Shown: positions 25,192 to 34,646, counted from the stretch's first letter. The stretch is DNA of 64,000 nucleotides from NCEH01 sp040049195 (GCF_040049195.1 NZ_JBDZDL010000001.1); one strand, 5' to 3'. Notes: generated by a model from the sequence alone, not told the origin. Numbers and translations are program-made.

Positions 25192-26757
25192 TTATTCCGC
25201 CGCTTCCGCCACCGCCTGGGGCTTGACCCAGCGCAGAACCGGCGCACGGGCGGCGCGCGTCTCGTCCAGCCGGCGACGCGGCGCATAATGGGGCGCGCCG
25301 AGGAAGCGCTCCTTCTCGCCCGCCTTCGCCGCCATCGCCAGATCCCGCAGGGTGGCGATGAACAGATCGAGCGAGGCCTTGGATTCGCTCTCCGTCGGCT
25401 CGATCAGCATCGCGCCGTGCACCACCAGCGGGAAATAGACCGTCATGGGGTGATAGCCCTCGTCGATCAGCGCCTTGGCGACATCCAACGTGGAAAGGCC
25501 GGTGCCCTCCAGCCAGGAATCGTCGAACAGGGCCTCGTGCATGGCCGGGCGCGTGGCGAAGGGCGCGCTCATCACATCCTGTAGGCTGGCCCGGATGTAG
25601 TTGGCGGAAAGCACCGCATCCTCCGCCGCCTGCCGCATGCCGTCGGCGCCGTGGGAGAGCATCCAGGAGAGCGCCCGCACGAACATGCCCATCTGGCCGT
25701 GGAACGCGCTCATGCGGCCGAGCGCCTGCGCGGCACCGGCCTGTCCCTGCTGTTCCACGAGGCGCAGGCTGTCGCCGTCCGCGACCAGCGCGGGGGCAGG
25801 GGCGAACGGCGCGAGCGCCTTCGAGAGCACCACCGGCCCCGCGCCAGGCCCTCCGCCGCCGTGCGGCGTCGAGAAGGTCTTGTGCAGATTGATGTGCATG
25901 GCATCGACGCCCAGGTCGCCGACCCGCACCTTGCCCAGGATGGCGTTGAAATTCGCGCCGTCGGCATAGAAATAGGCGCCCACCGCATGCACCGCCTGCG
26001 CGATCGCCACCACGTCCGGCTCGAACAGGCCGCAGGTGTTGGGATTGGTCAGCATGATGGCGGCGACATCCGGTGAAAGCGCCTTCTTCACCTCCTCCAC
26101 GTCCACCGTGCCGTCGGCGCGGGCGGGAATGGATTTCACCTGATAGCCGAGCAAAGCGGCGGTGGCGGGATTGGTGCCATGAGCGCTTTCCGGCACCACC
26201 ACGATGGTGGGCTTGCGGCCGTTGGCTTCATGGGCGGCCTTGATGGCCATCATGCCGCACAATTCGCCATGCGCGCCGGCCTTGGGGGGCAGCGCCACCG
26301 CATCCATGCCGGTGAGGGTGAGAAGATAGCGTGAAAGCTCCTTCATCAGCCCGAGCGCGCCCTGGACCGTGGACACCGGCTGCAGCGGATGAATGTCGGC
26401 AAATCCGGCCAGGCGGGCCATGCGCTCGTTGAGGCGCGGATTGTGCTTCATGGTGCAGGAGCCGAGCGGAAAGAGGCCGCTGTCGATCCCGTAATTCATG
26501 CGCGAGAGCCGCACATAATGGCGCATGGCCTCCGGCTCGCTGAGGCCGGGCAGGCCGAGCGGGGCCTTGCGCTCAAGGCCGCCGAGGCGGGGCGCGAAGG
26601 CGGCCGGCTCGTCCAGATCGACGCCCGTCACCTCTTGCCGGCCGATCTCGAACAGCAGGCCCTCTTCCAGATCCAGCGCCCGGTTGCCGGTGAAGGTGGC
26701 GGGGCCGGTTTCGCTCGCTGATTGGGGCGCCGTCGCGCCGCGTCCTTCGCGATTCAT
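25192..26757 (-). CDS. gcvPB: Glycine dehydrogenase (decarboxylating) subunit 2, GcvPB
   Basis: A 521-residue C-terminal half of the P protein. The PLP lysine is in MHINLHKTFSTPHGGGGPG. Other blocks are PLGSCTMKHNPRLNERMARL, GAHGELCGMMAI and NPNTCGLFEPDV. With GcvPA it decarboxylates glycine and passes the aminomethyl group to the lipoyl arm of GcvH. The start overlaps the gcvPA stop by 4 bp. The P protein is encoded as two subunits rather than the single chain of about 950 residues found in many proteobacteria. Confidence 0.95.
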   Translation of the reverse strand: MNREGRGATAPQSASETGPATFTGNRALDLEEGLLFEIGRQEVTGVDLDEPAAFAPRLGGLERKAPLGLPGLSEPEAMRHYVRLSRMNYGIDSGLFPLGSCTMKHNPRLNERMARLAGFADIHPLQPVSTVQGALGLMKELSRYLLTLTGMDAVALPPKAGAHGELCGMMAIKAAHEANGRKPTIVVVPESAHGTNPATAALLGYQVKSIPARADGTVDVEEVKKALSPDVAAIMLTNPNTCGLFEPDVVAIAQAVHAVGAYFYADGANFNAILGKVRVGDLGVDAMHINLHKTFSTPHGGGGPGAGPVVLSKALAPFAPAPALVADGDSLRLVEQQGQAGAAQALGRMSAFHGQMGMFVRALSWMLSHGADGMRQAAEDAVLSANYIRASLQDVMSAPFATRPAMHEALFDDSWLEGTGLSTLDVAKALIDEGYHPMTVYFPLVVHGAMLIEPTESESKASLDLFIATLRDLAMAAKAGEKERFLGAPHYAPRRRLDETRAARAPVLRWVKPQAVAEAAE

Positions 26758-28097
26758 GCCAGCACCTCCTTCAGCGCGGCCGCATAGGCGGCGCGGTCTT
26801 CGTCCGTGGATGTCTCGGTGGCGGCCACCAGGATCAAATCGTCCAGGCCCGCATCGGGCGCCAGCCGGGAATAGGGCACGCCGCCGAGGATGCCCCGCGC
26901 CGCCAGCTTCTCCACCACGTCCGCCGCATTGCCGGCGACGCGGATGGTGAATTCGTTGAAGAAGCTCTCGTTGAGCACGGCGACGCCGTCGAGGGCGGCG
27001 AGCCTGTCGGCGAGGTCGCAGGCGGCGGCGTGGTTGATGCGGGCCAGCCGCGTCAGCCCCGCCTCACCCAGCAGCGAGAGATGGATGGTGAAGGCCAGCG
27101 CGCACAGGCCGGAATTGGTGCAGATGTTGGAGGTCGCCTTCTCGCGGCGGATGTGCTGCTCGCGGGTGGAGAGCGTCAGCACGAAGCCGCGCCGGCCTTC
27201 CGCATCCACCGTCTCGCCGGCGAGGCGCCCCGGCATCTGGCGCACGAATTTCGCGCGCGTGGCGAACAGGCCCACATAGGGGCCGCCGAAGGTGAGCGGA
27301 TTGCCGATGGACTGGCCTTCCCCCACCACGATGTCCGCCCCTTGGGCGCCGGGCGGCTCGACCAGGCCGAGCGAGACGGCTTCCGTGAACACGGCGATCA
27401 GCAGCGCCCCAGCCGCATGGGCCTTTTCCGCGATGGGCTTGAGATCCACCAGATTGCCGAACACGTCCGGGCTCTGCACCACCACGCAGGAGACGCTCTC
27501 ATCGATGGTCGCGAGAATGTCGTCCGGCTCCGAGGGGTGGGGCGCGAGGCGCAGCAGCGGCACTTCGGCATAATGGGAAACGGTGGCGATGGTCTGCGCA
27601 TAATGGGGGTGCAGGTTGCCCGCCAGCACGGCCTTGCCGCGCTTGGTCACGCGGTGCGCCATCAGCACCGCCTCGGCGGCGGCGGTCGAGCCGTCGTACA
27701 TGGAGGCGTTGGCGACCTCCATCCCCGTGAGTTCCGCCACCTGGGTCTGGAACTCGAACAGATATTGCAGCGTGCCCTGGGCGATCTCGGGCTGGTAGGG
27801 CGTGTAGGAGGTGAGGAATTCCGAGCGCTGGATCAGGTGGTCGACGCTCGCCGGCACATGGTGGCGATAGGCGCCCGCGCCGACGAAGAACGGCACCGAG
27901 CCCGCCGGCACATTGCGCGCGGCGAGGCGGGAGAGGGCGCGCTCGACCTCCAGCTCGCCCTTGCGGCGGGGCAGGTCGGGCAATTCGGCGAGCAGCTTGT
28001 CGGCGGGAATGTCGGCGAACAGAGCGTCCACCGCGGGCACGCCGATGCGTGCCAGCATTTCGGTCCGGTCTTCGGGTGTCAGGGGGAGATAGCGCAT
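26754..28097 (-). CDS. gcvPA: Glycine dehydrogenase (decarboxylating) subunit 1, GcvPA
   Basis: A 447-residue N-terminal half of the P protein, beginning MRYLPLTPEDRTEMLARIGV as in two-subunit enzymes. FVGAGAYRHHVPASVDHLIQ, FLTSYTPYQPEIAQGTLQYL, VANASMYDGSTAAAEAVLMA and ATSNICTNSGLCALAF are conserved. It adopts the PLP-enzyme fold without the lysine and completes the active site of GcvPB. Translationally coupled to gcvPB; 71 bp after gcvH. Confidence 0.95.
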   Translation of the reverse strand: MRYLPLTPEDRTEMLARIGVPAVDALFADIPADKLLAELPDLPRRKGELEVERALSRLAARNVPAGSVPFFVGAGAYRHHVPASVDHLIQRSEFLTSYTPYQPEIAQGTLQYLFEFQTQVAELTGMEVANASMYDGSTAAAEAVLMAHRVTKRGKAVLAGNLHPHYAQTIATVSHYAEVPLLRLAPHPSEPDDILATIDESVSCVVVQSPDVFGNLVDLKPIAEKAHAAGALLIAVFTEAVSLGLVEPPGAQGADIVVGEGQSIGNPLTFGGPYVGLFATRAKFVRQMPGRLAGETVDAEGRRGFVLTLSTREQHIRREKATSNICTNSGLCALAFTIHLSLLGEAGLTRLARINHAAACDLADRLAALDGVAVLNESFFNEFTIRVAGNAADVVEKLAARGILGGVPYSRLAPDAGLDDLILVAATETSTDEDRAAYAAALKEVLA

Positions 28098-28168
28098 GAT
28101 GCGTTTGCCTCGCCGACCTGCACGGCCGCGTCAGCCCGCGGCACCGTGCATGTGCGGCCGTTGGGGTG

Positions 28169-28546
28169 TCAGGCTTGCGTCTTGATGAAGGCGGCGTAGG
28201 CCGCGGCATCCATCAATTCGTCCAGTTCGGCGGGGTTTGAAAGCTTGAGCTTCACGAACCAGCCGGCGCCTTCCGGATCCGCATTGACGGTATCGGGAGC
28301 GGCTTCCAGCGCCTCGTTGACGGCAATCACCTCACCGGAAACCGGAGCATAGACCTCGCTCGCGGCCTTCACGCTCTCGACGACTGCGGCTTCCTGAGAC
28401 TGCTTCACCACCTTGCCGATGGCCGGAAGCTCCACGAACACCACGTCGCCGAGCTGGCTCTGGGCGTAATCGGAGATGCCGATCACCGCCACGTCGCCGT
28501 CGAGGCGGACATATTCATGGTCCCTGGTATAGCGCACGTCACTCAT
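28169..28546 (-). CDS. gcvH: Glycine cleavage system H protein
   Basis: A 125-residue lipoyl carrier. The lipoylated Lys is Lys60 in VVESVKAASEVYAPVSG. Starts MSDVRYTRDHEYVRLDGD. It shuttles the aminomethyl group between P, T and L proteins. It begins 2 bp after the gcvT stop. Confidence 0.97.
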   Translation of the reverse strand: MSDVRYTRDHEYVRLDGDVAVIGISDYAQSQLGDVVFVELPAIGKVVKQSQEAAVVESVKAASEVYAPVSGEVIAVNEALEAAPDTVNADPEGAGWFVKLKLSNPAELDELMDAAAYAAFIKTQA

Positions 28547-28548
28547 GG

Positions 28549-29703
28549 TCAGGCCCCCTTCTGTTCGCTCTTACGGACGTAGCGCTGGGCCACGAACGGG
28601 AATGTGACGACGGTCGCGGGCAGGTTCTTGCCGCGTACGATGATGTCGAGACGCGTGCCCGGCGCCGCCAAGGCGGGTGGCACATAGCCCATGGCGATGG
28701 GCGCGTTGAGGGTGGGCGCGAAGCCGCCGGATGTGACGGTGCCGATCACCGTTCCGTCCTTGGCGATCTCGGCGCCCTCGCGGGCTGGCGCACGCCCTTC
28801 CAGGCGCAGGCCGATTCGCACGCGGGCCGGGCCTTCGGCAAGCTCGCGCTGGATGCGCGCGGCGCCGGGAAAGCCGCCGCCCTCGCGCCGCCGTTTCTGG
28901 ATCGACCAGACGAGGCCGGCTTCCACCGGCGAGGTCGTGGGGTCGATGTCGTGGCCATAGAGGCACAAGCCCGCCTCCAGCCGCAGCGAATCGCGCGCGC
29001 CGAGGCCGATGGGCTTCACGTCCGGCTCGGCGAGAAGCGCGTTCCAAACCGTGACGGCGGCGTCCTCGGGAATCGAGATCTCGAATCCGTCCTCGCCGGT
29101 ATAGCCGGAGCGGGAAATGTGGACGGGAATCCCGTCAAACGTGGCGGGGCCGGCCGCCATGAAGTCCAGCCCGGCGCCTTCCGGGGCATGGCGCGCCAGA
29201 ACGGCGGCGGCCTGCGGACCCTGGAGTGCGAGGAGGGCGCGATCGTCCCGCTCCAGTTTCACATGGGCGGGCAGGCGGGCGGCGATATAAGCGTAATCCG
29301 CCTCCTTGCCGGCCGCATTCACCACCAGCAGCAAGGTGCCGTCCTCTTCCGGCGCGCCGGGGCGGGTGACCATCAGGTCGTCGAGGATGCCGCCGTCGTC
29401 CGCCATCAGCTGGGAATAGCGCTGGCGGCCGGGCTTCAGATTGAGGATGTCGGCGGGAATCAGCGCTTCGAGCGCGGCGGCCGTGGTCGCATGGTCGGGG
29501 CCGACGAGCTTGGCCTGTCCCATGTGGGACACGTCGAACAGGCCGGCGTGGGTGCGGGTCCAGGCATGTTCGGCCAGGATGCCGTCGCGATATTGCACCG
29601 GCATGTCGTAGCCGGCGAACGGCACGAGGCGGGCGCCGAGCGCCGCGTGGGCGCCGTGCAACGGCGTTTTCAGAAGGGGAAGATCGGTCTCGGGCTGTGC
29701 CAT
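28549..29703 (-). CDS. gcvT: Glycine cleavage system T protein (aminomethyltransferase)
   Basis: About 384 residues from ATG 29703. The frame remains open upstream but runs through the glycine riboswitch, so the internal Met is the start (MAQPETDLPLLKTPLHGAHA). GLFDVSHMGQ, the folate-site region VHISRSGYTGEDGFEI, and DSLRLEAGLCLYGHD are family hallmarks. It transfers the one-carbon unit from GcvH to tetrahydrofolate with release of ammonia. First gene of gcvT-H-PA-PB, controlled by the riboswitch. Confidence 0.95.
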   Translation of the reverse strand: MAQPETDLPLLKTPLHGAHAALGARLVPFAGYDMPVQYRDGILAEHAWTRTHAGLFDVSHMGQAKLVGPDHATTAAALEALIPADILNLKPGRQRYSQLMADDGGILDDLMVTRPGAPEEDGTLLLVVNAAGKEADYAYIAARLPAHVKLERDDRALLALQGPQAAAVLARHAPEGAGLDFMAAGPATFDGIPVHISRSGYTGEDGFEISIPEDAAVTVWNALLAEPDVKPIGLGARDSLRLEAGLCLYGHDIDPTTSPVEAGLVWSIQKRRREGGGFPGAARIQRELAEGPARVRIGLRLEGRAPAREGAEIAKDGTVIGTVTSGGFAPTLNAPIAMGYVPPALAAPGTRLDIIVRGKNLPATVVTFPFVAQRYVRKSEQKGA

Positions 29704-29754
29704 TCCGGTTCCTGGGGTCGCGCCAAAGTCATCGGACCTTTCGGCCCGAGCGGC

Positions 29755-29978
29755 GCCCCCTCTGTCACCGGAACCTGAGAGATTTGACCGCACCCGGTGG
29801 AACGGGCACGGCTTACTCCTTCGGTGAGCCACCCGCATGATCCCTGAGGGTCACGCCGCAGCTGCTTTCCAGAGTGTCGTCCCCCTGCGGTCCTTTTGCC
29901 TGAGCGGTTCCGGGGCGGTTGCGCCTTCGGCGCCGGCCATCATCCAGAGAATGGGCCGGTCTCTCCCGCAGGGATCTT
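29755..29978 (-). promoter_or_regulatory. Tandem glycine riboswitch upstream of gcvT
   Basis: The minus strand shows two consecutive glycine aptamers. The first begins GCGGGAGAGACC, passes through GGCGCCGAAGGCGCAACCGC and CGCTCAGGCAAAAGGACCGC, and ends ACACTCTGG. The second includes TCACCGAAGGAGTAAGCC and AATCTCTCAGGTTCCGGTGA ending GACAGAGGGG. The paired CUCUGGA/CUCAGG and GCGCCGAAGG/CACCGAAGGAG motifs are diagnostic. It lies between the promoter at 30011 and the gcvT start, where it is expected to turn the operon on when glycine is high. Confidence 0.95.
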
Positions 29979-30010
29979 CCGAGCGACCGCTCCGAGGAGC
30001 GGCCGCCGTC

Positions 30011-30038
30011 ACCATAGAGAAACGCGCCGCGCGGTCAA
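30011..30038 (-). promoter_or_regulatory. Promoter of the gcv operon
   Basis: Minus strand TTGACC (30033-30038), 16 nt, TATGGT (30011-30016). The predicted start near 30004 is about 25 nt before the first riboswitch aptamer. Confidence 0.6.
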
Positions 30039-30052
30039 TGCGGCGCTTTTCG

Positions 30053-30880
30053 TCATTGTGCGGGCGGCGGGCCGAAAGTCGCCGGGGGCGGCCCGAAGGT
30101 GGGCGCCGGGCCGAACGTATTGGGGTCTGCGGCCGGCGCGGCCGGCTTGCTCGCTGCCGGCTTTGCGGCCGCTGGGGCTGCCGCCGCCGGTGCGGCCGGG
30201 GCCGCCGCAGGCGCAGCATCGGCCGCGGGTGCCGCAGGCCGCGGTCGAGTCGGACGCGGGCGGGCCGGAGTTTCGCCCTTGGGATCGAAGCCCACGTAGA
30301 TCACGTATTTCGCGATCGCGTCCGGGGTGGTGACCGGGAAGGAGATGGTGTCTTCCACCACGGTGAAGGTGGTCTGGGTTTCGCCCTGGGGAATGTTGAG
30401 CGGCACCACGAAGAATTTGGTGGTGATGGTTTTGGGCGAGGGACCTTCCTGCACCACCGCGATGCGGATCGGCACATTGAGCGCGCCGGGCGTGCCCTTG
30501 TCGCCCAGCAGCACCCGGCCGTCGAGGCCGACCTTCACGGTCATCACGCCGTTGGCGATGTTGCATTCGCGGGCCAACTGGCCGAGCGAGCCCTGGTATT
30601 TCAGTCCGCCGCCGGGGGCAGGCACCTGCCATGCCGAGGCACCCGAGCGCACGTCCACGCGCGGGCAGTCGAACTCCACCGCATCCGGGCCGGAGCCGAT
30701 GGTCATATTGTTGGTGGGCTGGGCGGCGCCCACGCCGCCTGCTGCCGCGGCCGGGTCAACATTCACGCCGGGCGCGCCAAACGTCCCTTGCGAGTTGCCC
30801 GCGCACCCTGCAAGGGTGATGGCCATGGCTGCCCCGGCCAACACACGCATAGGCAGAGCAGCGTCTAAAGCAAAACGCAT
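30053..30880 (-). CDS. Lipoprotein of unknown function with Ala/Pro-rich tail
   Basis: About 275 residues from ATG 30880, which has GGAG 8 nt upstream; a second Met (MRVLAGAAM) is possible. The lipobox is TLAGCAG. A folded domain (about 60-205) has FDCPRVDVRSGASAWQVPAP, ECNIANGVMTVKVGLDGRVL and FVVPLNIPQGETQTTFTVVE, with alternating beta character. The tail is an Ala/Pro/Lys low-complexity segment ending in FGPAPTFGPPPATFGPPPAQ, which is nearly repetitive. I do not recognise a named family. Separate from gcv, convergent with nothing; probably its own unit. Confidence 0.75.
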   Translation of the reverse strand: MRFALDAALPMRVLAGAAMAITLAGCAGNSQGTFGAPGVNVDPAAAAGGVGAAQPTNNMTIGSGPDAVEFDCPRVDVRSGASAWQVPAPGGGLKYQGSLGQLARECNIANGVMTVKVGLDGRVLLGDKGTPGALNVPIRIAVVQEGPSPKTITTKFFVVPLNIPQGETQTTFTVVEDTISFPVTTPDAIAKYVIYVGFDPKGETPARPRPTRPRPAAPAADAAPAAAPAAPAAAAPAAAKPAASKPAAPAADPNTFGPAPTFGPPPATFGPPPAQ

Positions 30881-31015
30881 GAGGAAACTCCAAAAACCTC
30901 CGCAAGACGCGTATGTATAACAGAAGGTTAAAGCGCAGGGGGAGGGGGGACCCGCGCCTTGAGCCCGCACCGAGGGAGGTATCTGACTCTATGGTTACCG
31001 GCCGTGCCCGGCCGG

Positions 31016-32368
31016 TCAGTTGCCGATCACACCCACGGGTCGGCCGGCGACCACCACCAGAGCCTTTTGCGCGCCAGACAGGCGTTGGGAAACGCGGCGC
31101 AGATCCTCCAGCGTCACCGCCTCGATCAACGCGTTGCGGCGATCGATATAATCCATGCCGAGCTTGTCGATCTGAATCTGGAGCAATTGCCCGGCGATCT
31201 TCGAGGAGGTGTCGAAGCGCAGCGCATAGCTGCCGGTGAGGTAGCTCTTGGCTTCGTCCAGCTCCGCCTGGGTTGGCCCCTTGTCGAGGATCTGCTGGAA
31301 TTCCTCGTTGATGATCTTGATGGATTCACCCGCGCGGTCGTTCTTGGTCGCCGTGCCGGCGAACCACAAGCCCACGTGCTCCAGCGCCACCTGATAGGAA
31401 TAGACCGAATAAGCGAGCCCGCGCGCTTCGCGCACTTCCTTGAACAGGCGGGAGGAAAAGGCGCTGCCGCCGAGAATATGGTTCAGCACATAGGCGGGGA
31501 TGAAATCCGGGTCCTGCCGTTCCAGGCCGTCGGTGCCGATCATGACCACGGACTGGGGGACATCCAGCGGGATCACGTCGGTCTTGCCGAGCCCCTGGGG
31601 CTTCACGTCGGCGACCGGTGTCAATTGGGCCGTGGCCGGAAGCGCGCCGAACACGCGGTCCAGCTCGGTGGCGAGTTCCTCGGGCGTGATGTCGCCCACC
31701 ACCGCCACCCGCAGGTTGGAGCGGGCGAGATTGCGCTTGGCGAAAGTGGCCAGATCCTCGCGGGTGATATCGGCGACGCTGGCGAGCGTGCCATCCACGG
31801 GGCGGCCGTAGGGATGGTTCGGGAAGGCGAGCGCGAACCAACGCTCGTTGGCCAGCGAATTGGGATCGGTTGAGCGCCGGCGCAGCGAGGCCAGCTGCGC
31901 GGTGCGGATGCGCTCCACGGCCTCGGTATCGAAGCGCGGCTGGGTTACCGACAGGCGCAGCATGTCGAAGGCGGCGTCGCGGTTTTCCGAAAGGGTGCGC
32001 ACCGAGCCGCGGACCTCGTCGCGCCCGGCGTCGAAATGCAGCTCGATGGCCTTGTCGGCCAGCGCCTGATGGAAGCGCTCGGCATCATATTCGCCGGCGC
32101 CCTCGTCGAGCAGCGAGGCCGCGAGGCTGGCGATGCCGGGGCGTTCCGCCGGATCCTGCGCCGCGCCGCCGAGGAAGGCGAACTCCATGGCGAGGAGCGG
32201 CAAGGTCGTGTCGCGCACCAGCCACGCCTCGATGCCGCCGGGGCTGACCACCCGCGTGATCCGCGTGGTCTGGGACTGAGCGGTATTCGCGGAAACAAGG
32301 GAAACAGCCATCATCACCAACACGAGAATGGGAGCGCGAAAGAAGTAAGCGGTGGAATGTGCGCTCAC
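31016..32368 (-). CDS. M16-family peptidase-like protein, non-catalytic partner
   Basis: About 450 residues, starting at GTG 32368 that overlaps the stop of the upstream M16 gene (GTGA). A signal peptide is present (PILVLVMMAVSLVSANTAQS). Two M16 domains: the N-terminal one has GGAAQDPAERPGIASLAASL where HxxEH should be, so the zinc site is missing, and the C-terminal one has SSRLFKEVREARGLAYSVYS, the conserved R/Y block of M16 partner subunits. It probably forms a periplasmic heterodimer with the active upstream protein, like the alpha/beta pair of mitochondrial processing peptidase or PqqF-like enzymes. Confidence 0.88.
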   Translation of the reverse strand: MSAHSTAYFFRAPILVLVMMAVSLVSANTAQSQTTRITRVVSPGGIEAWLVRDTTLPLLAMEFAFLGGAAQDPAERPGIASLAASLLDEGAGEYDAERFHQALADKAIELHFDAGRDEVRGSVRTLSENRDAAFDMLRLSVTQPRFDTEAVERIRTAQLASLRRRSTDPNSLANERWFALAFPNHPYGRPVDGTLASVADITREDLATFAKRNLARSNLRVAVVGDITPEELATELDRVFGALPATAQLTPVADVKPQGLGKTDVIPLDVPQSVVMIGTDGLERQDPDFIPAYVLNHILGGSAFSSRLFKEVREARGLAYSVYSYQVALEHVGLWFAGTATKNDRAGESIKIINEEFQQILDKGPTQAELDEAKSYLTGSYALRFDTSSKIAGQLLQIQIDKLGMDYIDRRNALIEAVTLEDLRRVSQRLSGAQKALVVVAGRPVGVIGN

Positions 32369-33732
32369 GAGCGCTTCTCCGGTGCCGCAGGCGCAGCCGC
32401 GGGAGGCGGGGTCAAATAGCCGGTCACCGCGCGCTTCAGCACAAGATAATGCTCGGCCGCCGCCTTCACATCCGCTGCGCTCACGCGCTTGATGAGGTCC
32501 GGCCACCGGTTCACATCCTCCACGGAAATGCCGGTGGCCCAGGCTGCGCCATAGATTCGCGCCAGGGTCGCCTGATTGTCGCGGGCATAGATGGCTTCCG
32601 CCGTCAGGCGGGTCTTGGCACGGGCCAGCTCCACGTCATCCGGCCCCTCCTTCGCCATCTTGGCGACCACGCCGTCCATCGCCTGTTCCAGCGTCTCGAG
32701 CGTCACGCCCGGACGGGGCGAGGCGGAGATGCCGAAGCGGGTCTCGTCATAGGCCGTGCTCTGGTACCAGGCGCCGGCGCCGGCGGCGAGGCCCTGCTCG
32801 GCCACCAATTCGCGATAAAGGCGGCCGGTCTGCCCGCCGCCAAGGATCTGCGCCAGCACGTCCAGCGCCTCGGCCTCGCCCGGCTTGGCGGTGCGATAAG
32901 AGGGCACGAGATAGCTGCGCTGAAGGCTCGGCTGGGCGACGCGCGGGTCGCTCAGCGACACCCGGCGGTGAACCTGCGGCTCGGGCTCCTGCGGGCGGTT
33001 GCGCGGCGGGGTATCGGCGCGGGGAATGACGCCATAAATCTTCTCGGCGAGCGCGCGCACCGCTTCGGGTTCCACATCGCCCGCCACCACCAGCACCGCA
33101 TTGTTGGGCGCGTAGAAGCGGCGATAGAAGGCGAGGGCATCCTCGCGGTTCAACTGCTTGATCTCATGCTCCCAGCCGATGATCGGATGCTGGTAGGGAT
33201 GGTTCACATAGGTCGCGGCTTGCAGTGCCTCGGAAAGGCGTGCGCCGGGATCGCTGTCGGTGCGCATCCGGCGCTCTTCGAGCACCACGTCGCGCTCGGG
33301 CAGCACCACCGCGTCGGAGAGCTTGAGGCCCGTCATGCGGTCGGCCTCGAAGGTCATGACCGTTTCCAAGTGCTCCTTGGCGACGCGCTGGTAATAGGCG
33401 GTGTAATCCTGCGAGGTGAAGGCGTTTTCCTGGCCGCCGAGGCGGGCCACCTCACCCGAGAACTTGCCGGGGCCGGCCTTCTCGGTGCCCTTGAACATCA
33501 GATGCTCAAGGAAATGGGCGATGCCGGATTTCCCTGCCTGCTCGTCGGCCGAGCCGACCTTGTACCACACCATATGGGTGACCACAGGGGCGCGGTGATC
33601 GGGAATCACCATCACCGTCAGGCCGTTGGCCAATTGATACTGGGTGACGTCCGGCCCTGCGGCGGAAGCGGCGTTCAACGTTGCTGCGGCGGTTCCCGCG
33701 GCGATCATTGCGATCATTGCCAGGCGTCTCAT
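32365..33732 (-). CDS. M16-family zinc peptidase, catalytic subunit
   Basis: About 455 residues with a signal peptide (MRRLAMIAMIAAGTAAATLN). The zinc motif HFLEH (73-77) follows SGIA, with the downstream Glu expected near 150. The second domain includes PSYRTAKPGEAEALDVLAQI, GGGQTGRLYRELVAEQGLAA and the Gly-rich linker. It is exported to the periplasm, likely degrading or processing peptides. ATG 33732 was chosen because the upstream extension lacks similarity and would hide the signal peptide. Translationally coupled to the inactive partner. Confidence 0.92.
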   Translation of the reverse strand: MRRLAMIAMIAAGTAAATLNAASAAGPDVTQYQLANGLTVMVIPDHRAPVVTHMVWYKVGSADEQAGKSGIAHFLEHLMFKGTEKAGPGKFSGEVARLGGQENAFTSQDYTAYYQRVAKEHLETVMTFEADRMTGLKLSDAVVLPERDVVLEERRMRTDSDPGARLSEALQAATYVNHPYQHPIIGWEHEIKQLNREDALAFYRRFYAPNNAVLVVAGDVEPEAVRALAEKIYGVIPRADTPPRNRPQEPEPQVHRRVSLSDPRVAQPSLQRSYLVPSYRTAKPGEAEALDVLAQILGGGQTGRLYRELVAEQGLAAGAGAWYQSTAYDETRFGISASPRPGVTLETLEQAMDGVVAKMAKEGPDDVELARAKTRLTAEAIYARDNQATLARIYGAAWATGISVEDVNRWPDLIKRVSAADVKAAAEHYLVLKRAVTGYLTPPPAAAPAAPEKRS

Positions 33733-33937
33733 CTGTTCGTTTCTGCCCTTTTGAGGCACGGGCCGCGTGAAGGAGTGACGGCGGATCGCCTTAAAATAGG
33801 AAGCCGGCGGCACAGCGCCACTGCGGCGGCGTGTGTTTCGCGCGCAGTCGCGTGCGCGCGCGGCCTTGTTTCCTCACGCGGTCTCGCGCGCCGTGCGGCC
33901 GGCTGCCGGGGATGGGCGCACCCGCGGTGCGGAACGG

Positions 33938-34609
33938 TCACTGGCGATCGAACAGTGTGGGGAACTTAAAGGGCTCAGCCTTCTGCTCCACCACCCCGTA
34001 AGGCGCGTTGGGCGCAGGGGTTTGGTAGCCGGGCGGCGGCTCGGTCAGGGCCTGCCGTTCGGGCTCGCCGGTGAAGGTAAGCTTGTCCTTGTCGCTGCCC
34101 TGCGGCGCGAACCAGTTCTTGAACCCGAGCTCGCTCGGCATCAGCACATCGCGCTTGGATTCAGCCCCGACCGGTGGGCCGTTCGCGACGCTCTGCGTCG
34201 GCTTGTGCTTGGGGTTGTTCAATTGCGAGGGAAGCAGCACGCGGCTTGAATCGGTCAGGCCGACCGGAGTCTGGTCGCCGGCCTTGGCCTTGGCCGCGCG
34301 AATGACGTCCGGGTCCTTCGGCCAATTGGGATTGACCGCCGCGCCGCCGTCGCGCGGCGGGGGCAGAGTGGCGGTGGCGCTTGGCGGGGGAACCACCAGC
34401 GGGGCGCGCTCGCGATATTGGATCTGCGGCTTCTCGTCGTCATTCAGGCCGAGAAGCCCGCCGAGCGTGGTCTTGAAGAAGTCGCCGGTGTCGCTTTCCT
34501 GGGCGAACGCGAGGCTTGGGCCAGCGAAGAGGGCGGCGAATGGCAGCGCGGCCAGCATGAGGCTGCGCAGCATCAAGGCTGGGTTCCGCCGATTTTCCGT
34601 CATTCGCAT
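33938..34609 (-). CDS. Exported protein of unknown function (BamF/DUF3035-like)
   Basis: About 223 residues with a signal peptide (LMLAALPFAALFAGPSLAFA). The mature part is proline-rich and contains IQYRERAPLVVPPPSATATL and NPNWPKDPDVIRAAKAKAG, which recall the RAPLxxPP element of DUF3035/BamF envelope proteins. There is no lipobox Cys, unlike typical BamF. LGFKNWFAPQGSDKDKLTFT is a further conserved-looking block. It lies between lspA and the M16 pair, a conserved position in Rhizobiales. Family link is tentative. Confidence 0.7.
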   Translation of the reverse strand: MRMTENRRNPALMLRSLMLAALPFAALFAGPSLAFAQESDTGDFFKTTLGGLLGLNDDEKPQIQYRERAPLVVPPPSATATLPPPRDGGAAVNPNWPKDPDVIRAAKAKAGDQTPVGLTDSSRVLLPSQLNNPKHKPTQSVANGPPVGAESKRDVLMPSELGFKNWFAPQGSDKDKLTFTGEPERQALTEPPPGYQTPAPNAPYGVVEQKAEPFKFPTLFDRQ

Positions 34610-34646
34610 GGGCCTTTCCCTCGTGCGCCTGCCCCTTCTCGGACAT

